From Doris montereyensis (lineage: Eukaryota; Mollusca; Gastropoda; Nudibranchia; Dorididae), in NCBI GenBank assembly GCA_037039925.1, contig JAXRKP010000618.1, forward strand, positions 69,501 through 133,500: 64,000 bases of DNA, given 5' to 3'. The position numbers and the translations under genes were made by a program. This document shows positions 61,401-64,000 of this stretch, piece by piece. A model generated the notes under the pieces. That model made no database searches and had not been told where the DNA came from. It saw only the letters and a program-made list of their open reading frames with translations. Numbering within the stretch: position 1 is the first letter of the stretch; each line of letters begins with the position of its first letter.

Positions 61401-62319
61401 GCTTTTGACACCTGCAAACTGTGTATGTCTGTGAAAATAGATTAAAAAGAAGTTTAAAAAATGCAGCATCATTTTCTTTGATTTTCTAAAAACATTCAAA
61501 ATTGGACGTACACGGTTTGCAATTTTCACTTAAAATTTGATGTACACTGTTTGCAACTTTCACTTAAAATTGGACGTACGCAGTTTGCAACTTTCACCGT
61601 TGCGTGACTGTTTGTGGTGCTAGACTTTATACTCTTCTTTGCTTTGGTTCGTAATTACATGTTTGGTCTAAAATACTTGAATGATAAGTGAGAAAAATAG
61701 ATAGTTGTCAGGTATCATCAATCTGTATTATATTTCGTGAATTAAAAGGAAATGGCAAGATGAGAGATGTATAAAAAAAATACATGTAAAACAAAAAAGT
61801 TCCTTACCGCTGTCTAGGAATAAAAAAAACCCCAAACAATTACGGACTTTAAAAGTACCAGTATGTATAAACATTATTTATTACAATCGCATTGATTACT
61901 GGTTAAAAGACTGATGACAAGAGTTTTGATGTCAAGAAAAGAAAAGTGAAGTTCTTTCAAGGCCTTTATGGCCCATAGAGCTGTAGCTTATCTAGGTTTC
62001 TAAAACGTGAAGCGGAACAGGTGATAATAATCCCCCTGGACAGTACACTAGTCTGACGCAGGTTTTAGTTTTGACGTCAAGTTAGATTTAATTTTTGGTT
62101 TTTTTTTTTCAACAATGGAATTTATATGAAGTTGAATGGTGCACTTTTGTTGTTGTTGCCAAGTATATTTTAAAATGCATGTTACAACAATAAAAGTTAT
62201 TTCTGTGGTAAAAAAAAAAACTTTAATTGAATGTTCTTCCTTCCCCAGTCATTTTTCACAGCTCTGGAAGTGTCAAGATGGCAACCCTAGACAACATCAT
62301 GTCTGAAATCCCAGACTAG
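47062..62319 (+). CDS. TRNAU1AP: tRNA selenocysteine 1-associated protein 1 (SECp43), two RRM domains
   Basis: SECp43 binds the selenocysteine tRNA and its partners and supports selenoprotein synthesis. Ten coding exons: 47062-47094, 50195-50298, 51046-51145, 51321-51364, 52610-52713, 53570-53717, 57092-57236, 58344-58413, 59648-59706, 62249-62319. Every junction is GT/AG and in phase. RRM1 has RNP2 LWMGDV across exons 1-2 and RNP1 RYCFVEF in exon 3. RRM2 has RNP2 LYVGDL in exon 5 and RNP1 CYGFVRF in exon 6. Exon 7 is the Tyr/Gln/Ser-rich stretch (HQYNQQYSSSGSYS), a reduced form of the vertebrate Tyr-rich region. Exons 8-10 give the conserved acidic tail and the terminal SRWQPLDNIMSEIPD pattern. 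Restored length is about 292 residues, close to the family norm. In the last exon one C appears missing in the CCC run at 62285-62287: as written a TAG at 62288-62290 truncates right after WQP, while the restored frame ends at TAG 62317-62319. Confidence 0.93.
47172..47750 (+). repeat. Dispersed repeat U1, copy 2
   Basis: Second copy of the repeat at 10.6 kb, lying 80 bases inside TRNAU1AP intron 1, same landmarks in the same order. Confidence 0.75.
48730..49175 (-). repeat. Dispersed repeat U2, minus copy
   Basis: Inverse copy of 43455-43998 (CTCTCCAAACCAGATGCCCA, GTCACTAAATAAACGCCAGG); lacks the (ATT)n tail. In TRNAU1AP intron 1. Confidence 0.7.
49300..49565 (-). mobile_element. SINE family 1, copy h
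   Basis: Minus orientation and near full length: GATAATAATCACCTCCTGGT, CACCTGGGTAGAGTGGGGAA, TTAGGATTCGAACC B box and GGCAGCCTAAAGCTGGGCCA head. Confidence 0.8.
51472..51705 (-). mobile_element. SINE family 1, copy i
   Basis: In TRNAU1AP intron 4, diverged: AGGTGATAATACATTG, CCAAGGAACAAATGTC, GCTAGGATTAGAAACC B box. Confidence 0.65.
51895..52200 (-). mobile_element. SINE family 1, copy j
   Basis: Same intron as copy i: GGCGATAATAATTACCTCCT, GGCTGACACAGGTTTTACTC, GCTAGGATTCGAACCTGGGA, ending at the head ATCACTCGGCTACTGATG. Confidence 0.8.
52990..53360 (+). repeat. Dispersed repeat U5, copy 2
   Basis: Partner of 25980-26400 (GTTATTTACCTTTAAGGGGG, GTGCAAGTAAGAATTAGTTT, GCGCTGTCAGAGT). In TRNAU1AP intron 5. 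Confidence 0.5.
53755..54135. repeat. 37-bp minisatellite in TRNAU1AP intron 6
   Basis: About ten copies of ACATGAAGTTATATCAAAGG followed by CAATTTTAGCCTTTTAC, starting 38 bases after the splice donor of exon 6. Two units are shortened. Confidence 0.95.
54136..54300 (+). mobile_element. SINE family 3, tRNA-Val-like head
   Basis: GCTGTTAGAGCGTCTGACTA, anticodon-loop-like CTAACAC (AAC), then B box GAGTTCGATTCCC, followed by a short non-tRNA body. The acceptor stem does not close, so not a functional tRNA. Confidence 0.6.
54481..56830 (-). mobile_element. LINE family A with an internally inverted 3' portion
   Basis: Three parts. 54481-54571 is the minus-strand 3' end with its (CTTT)n tail. 54572-55480 is plus-strand reverse transcriptase/C-terminal region ([55 protein letters not shown]) ending in its own GAAAGAAA tail. 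55481-56830 is the minus-strand 5' half: linker (KRTAWWNENVKTKIKEKRDA), endonuclease start (IWNIRAINGKE, KVDILAITETKKK) and a repeated 5' UTR (56519-56760). All in TRNAU1AP intron 6. Confidence 0.8.
57954..58024. repeat. (TA)n microsatellite
   Basis: About 35 TA units, followed by a short GT tract at 58040-58058, in TRNAU1AP intron 7. Confidence 0.95.
58430..58498. repeat. (ATT)n microsatellite
   Basis: About 23 ATT units starting roughly 15 bases after the splice donor of TRNAU1AP exon 8; the poly-Ile frames here are artefacts. Confidence 0.95.
58742..58990 (-). mobile_element. SINE family 2, copy c
   Basis: Inverted family 2: TTTACCTACATCCACAGCTA, CTGCCCTGTAAACAGCCCAG, head side GGTTGAGAGGCCGACTAGAC. 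Confidence 0.75.
59140..59465 (-). mobile_element. SINE family 2, copy d (complete)
   Basis: Inverted family 2 with a clear tail of GATTT repeats at 59143-59165 and a tRNA-like head at the right: GGCTTGAACCTTTTGG (B box) and GGCTGACACCTTGCCTCTGG (A-box side), then ACTACCGAGTCCC. Confidence 0.8.
59760..59930 (-). mobile_element. SINE family 1, copy k (head missing)
   Basis: ACAATCACCTCCTGGACAGG, AGTTTGACACAGGTTATTAT; stops before the B box. Lies about 55 bases past TRNAU1AP exon 9. Confidence 0.7.
60001..60312 (-). mobile_element. LINE family A, 3' end only
   Basis: (CTTT)n tail at 60001-60018 then the minus-strand element end (CCGGTGTATGGGTTTAGATG, TCTTTCTCCAGGCTGCCCTG). 5' truncated to about 310 bases, in TRNAU1AP intron 9. 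Confidence 0.85.
60515..61165 (+). repeat. Dispersed repeat U3, plus copy
   Basis: Longer partner of 33926-34225: ATTGCCGGGCCATAATTATA, CTCTCTAGCGTGAATGGTC, GGCAGTGCAAGCCTTCGATC, GTAGATCTACAAGCCAGAAA, and a TAGTCTATGAGTTAA block at 61146-61160. Confidence 0.65.
61495..61602. repeat. 34-bp tandem repeat, three copies
   Basis: AAATTGGACGTACACGGTTT with GCAATTTTCACTTA, three diverged units in TRNAU1AP intron 9. Confidence 0.85.
61945..62075 (-). mobile_element. SINE family 1, copy l (3' part only)
   Basis: TTTATGGCCCATAGAGCTG, GCGGAACAGGTGATAATAAT, CTAGTCTGACGCAGGTTTTA; truncated. Confidence 0.7.
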
Positions 62320-62339
62320 TAATGATATAATACATTTGG

Positions 62340-62345
62340 AATAAA
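62340..62345 (+). terminator. Polyadenylation signal AATAAA, proximal, TRNAU1AP
   Basis: Canonical hexamer 21 bases after the restored stop codon of TRNAU1AP. It is very close to the stop, so the distal site at 62804 may be preferred. Confidence 0.4.
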
Positions 62346-62803
62346 TTAATTTGTCATTTATTTTCATTTTCATCATTGTACTTGCCATCCTTAGATATAG
62401 AAACATTCTGTGGTTAATTGAGACTGAGTGAGAGGAAGAGCATTGTTCGTGTTGGTTTGATGAGAGAATGTTTTTGTAGGCTTCGCCTTGTTCATAACTG
62501 CAAATTTGTACCAGAACAGTAAAATTGAAATGTACCAGTCAGGGACCAATGAAATCGTGGTCAGCCATTGGTTGACATTAATCGAATGTTTTTATTTCTA
62601 TGAGTTAAGTTTTTAGCAGGTAGCAGTGTTGACTGTTTTAACTTGTGTAATTACTAATTGTCAGCAGAGAAAATGGTGAATGTTATTTTGAATTTTTATT
62701 TTTGTCTACATGATTAATGGTGATATTTTTGTCACTTATAAGACATGTACTATTATTGTTGTTGACTATTTAGTGATTATTGCTGGATTGTCCTGATGTT
62801 TCA

Positions 62804-62809
62804 AATAAA
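62804..62809 (+). terminator. Polyadenylation signal AATAAA, distal, TRNAU1AP
   Basis: Canonical hexamer about 490 bases after the stop, followed within 30 bases by a T-rich stretch, a usual 3' end arrangement. Confidence 0.5.
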
Positions 62810-63199
62810 TTCACTGTCTTTAATTGAATGAATTCACCACCTTGTTGTATTTAATTCATTCAGTCGAGTACGTATGGATATGTTGTGTCAAAGGCATCAG
62901 TTTCTTGACTGAAATACTTATTTGAAGATTTGTTATAACAGTTCAGTTGTGTTTGTATAGTGTTTTGTTTCCAAAAAGAAGGCATTTTACTTAATGTCAT
63001 TCTCTTTTCATTTTTCACGTAAAAATTGATGTATGATGTATTGATTTTGATACCTCTACTACAAGAAGGACAATTAAATTCTCTTCCTTAACACTTGATT
63101 AAATAAGAAATTATACCATGCAATAAAACGCAACAATATTTATCTATACATTGAGTAAAGCTGATTTTCTCCAACTTTGAGCAATGAACTCAATGAACT

Positions 63200-63345
63200 C
63201 TTAGGGGGAAGAGGCGAGGTGTCCCCTTAGGGGGGACTTGGTAGTACAGAGGCGAGGTGTCCACTGCCCTTAGGGGGACTTGGTAGTACAGAGGCGAGGT
63301 GTCCACTGCCCTTAGGGGGACTTGGTAGTACAGAGGCGAGGTGTC
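63200..63345. repeat. 42-bp tandem repeat derived from SINE family 2 head
   Basis: Three units of CTTAGGGGGACTTGGTAGTA, CAGAGGCGAGGTGTCCACTG, CC. The unit corresponds to the A-box half of the tRNA-like head of SINE family 2 (compare the inverted head at 59420-59465). Confidence 0.85.
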
Positions 63346-63635
63346 GGCCTCTCAACCAAATGGTAGTGGCAGGGCACCAACGGTTAAAACATTTCTCAAG
63401 CTTTTTCGAGTAAAATCTACCCCCCTCCCTCTGGTCCAGGTAGGTGGATCGACATCGAGTCCCATCAGAGATGGAGGGTAAAAGGAAGTCCCGAGAGCAG
63501 ATCACAACACACTGTGCACGTTAAAGATCTCTTGGCTGTTTACAGGGCAGTCCTGGCAAAATAAAAAATCCTACCAAAACACAAGAGTTCACCTTAGTTG
63601 TGGATGTGGGTAAATCAAATCAAATCATCTGCCCT
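63285..63635 (+). mobile_element. SINE family 2, copy e
   Basis: GTGTCGGCCTCTCAACCAAA, GAGTAAAATCTACCCCCCTC, GTAGGTGGATCGACATCGAG, GCAGATCACAACACACTGTG, AATCCTACCAAAACAC and tail GTAAATCAAATCAAATC. Its head is the last unit of the tandem array at 63200. Confidence 0.8.
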
Positions 63636-64000
63636 TAGGACAAGTGTTCTTCACACCATGTAGGTAGTCAAGAGTTTGCTTTAGGTTCTTGTCACATGAA
63701 CTTTTGGATCAAGACAGTGTTTGAATTTTTTTTTTTTTTTTTTAATTGTTCGCTTTCGATTGAGGAAACTTTTTATTGTTACTAAGTCATCAATTTTCTA
63801 TCATTTCACTGAAAACGAAAAGCCTGGGGAAAACTCAGTAAGGAATACTGACTCGATCATGTAATGGTACCTAATGACAATGGTACAGTGGTTTTTGCAA
63901 TTTCCACACCCAATGTTTGAGAGACCTGTCTTTAATAGAAAGATAAATCATAATCCAATATTGTCTTCGTGCATGCTTGTTGTCAATATTGTGAACACAT

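Overview
This is animal (metazoan) genomic DNA. Genes are split by spliceosomal introns of 0.2-6 kb with GT/AG borders, housekeeping proteins are clearly animal-type, and most of the window is transposon debris and simple repeats. The repeat style (many tRNA-headed SINEs, AGATCTAGATC-rich stretches, pogo, piggyBac and Harbinger relics, a non-LTR element with a CTTT/GAAA tail) suggests a lophotrochozoan, perhaps a gastropod mollusc. The species call is inference only.

Four conserved protein genes could be assembled exon by exon with matching splice phases. (1) The 5' half of NASP, a histone chaperone, on the minus strand (start 6816, runs off the left edge below 460). (2) BTF3 / NAC-beta on the plus strand (14679-23601, six coding exons). 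(3) A REX1BD-like gene (DNA_repr_REX1B family) on the minus strand (41642-32535, four exons). (4) TRNAU1AP / SECp43, a two-RRM selenocysteine-tRNA-associated protein, on the plus strand (47062-62319, ten exons). NASP/BTF3 and REX1BD/TRNAU1AP are divergent pairs; BTF3 and REX1BD converge. The genes do not form a pathway: one acts on histones, one on nascent chains, one is a probable DNA-repair factor, one acts on selenoprotein synthesis.

Region by region: 1-6.8 kb NASP with a piggyBac relic, a SINE and a CR1-like LINE tail in its introns; 6.8-14.7 kb intergenic with a hairpin repeat, a CT microsatellite and a large minus-strand LINE; 14.7-23.6 kb BTF3, whose introns hold a SINE-derived minisatellite and a piggyBac relic interrupted by a pogo MITE; 24-32.5 kb intergenic with Harbinger, LINE and a 37-bp minisatellite; 32.5-41.6 kb REX1BD, with piggyBac and Tigger/pogo in intron 1; 41.6-47 kb intergenic with a GA microsatellite and LINE relics; 47-62.3 kb TRNAU1AP, packed with SINEs, an inverted LINE and a minisatellite; 62.3-64 kb flank with a SINE.

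The most consequential observation is that all four conserved genes carry small frame-breaking indels, several inside short homopolymers. This points to uncorrected sequencing or assembly errors more than to four dead genes. The most unusual structural observation is that two unrelated SINE families each have one copy whose tRNA-like promoter head has been expanded into a tandem array. I saw no convincing novel multi-gene system.
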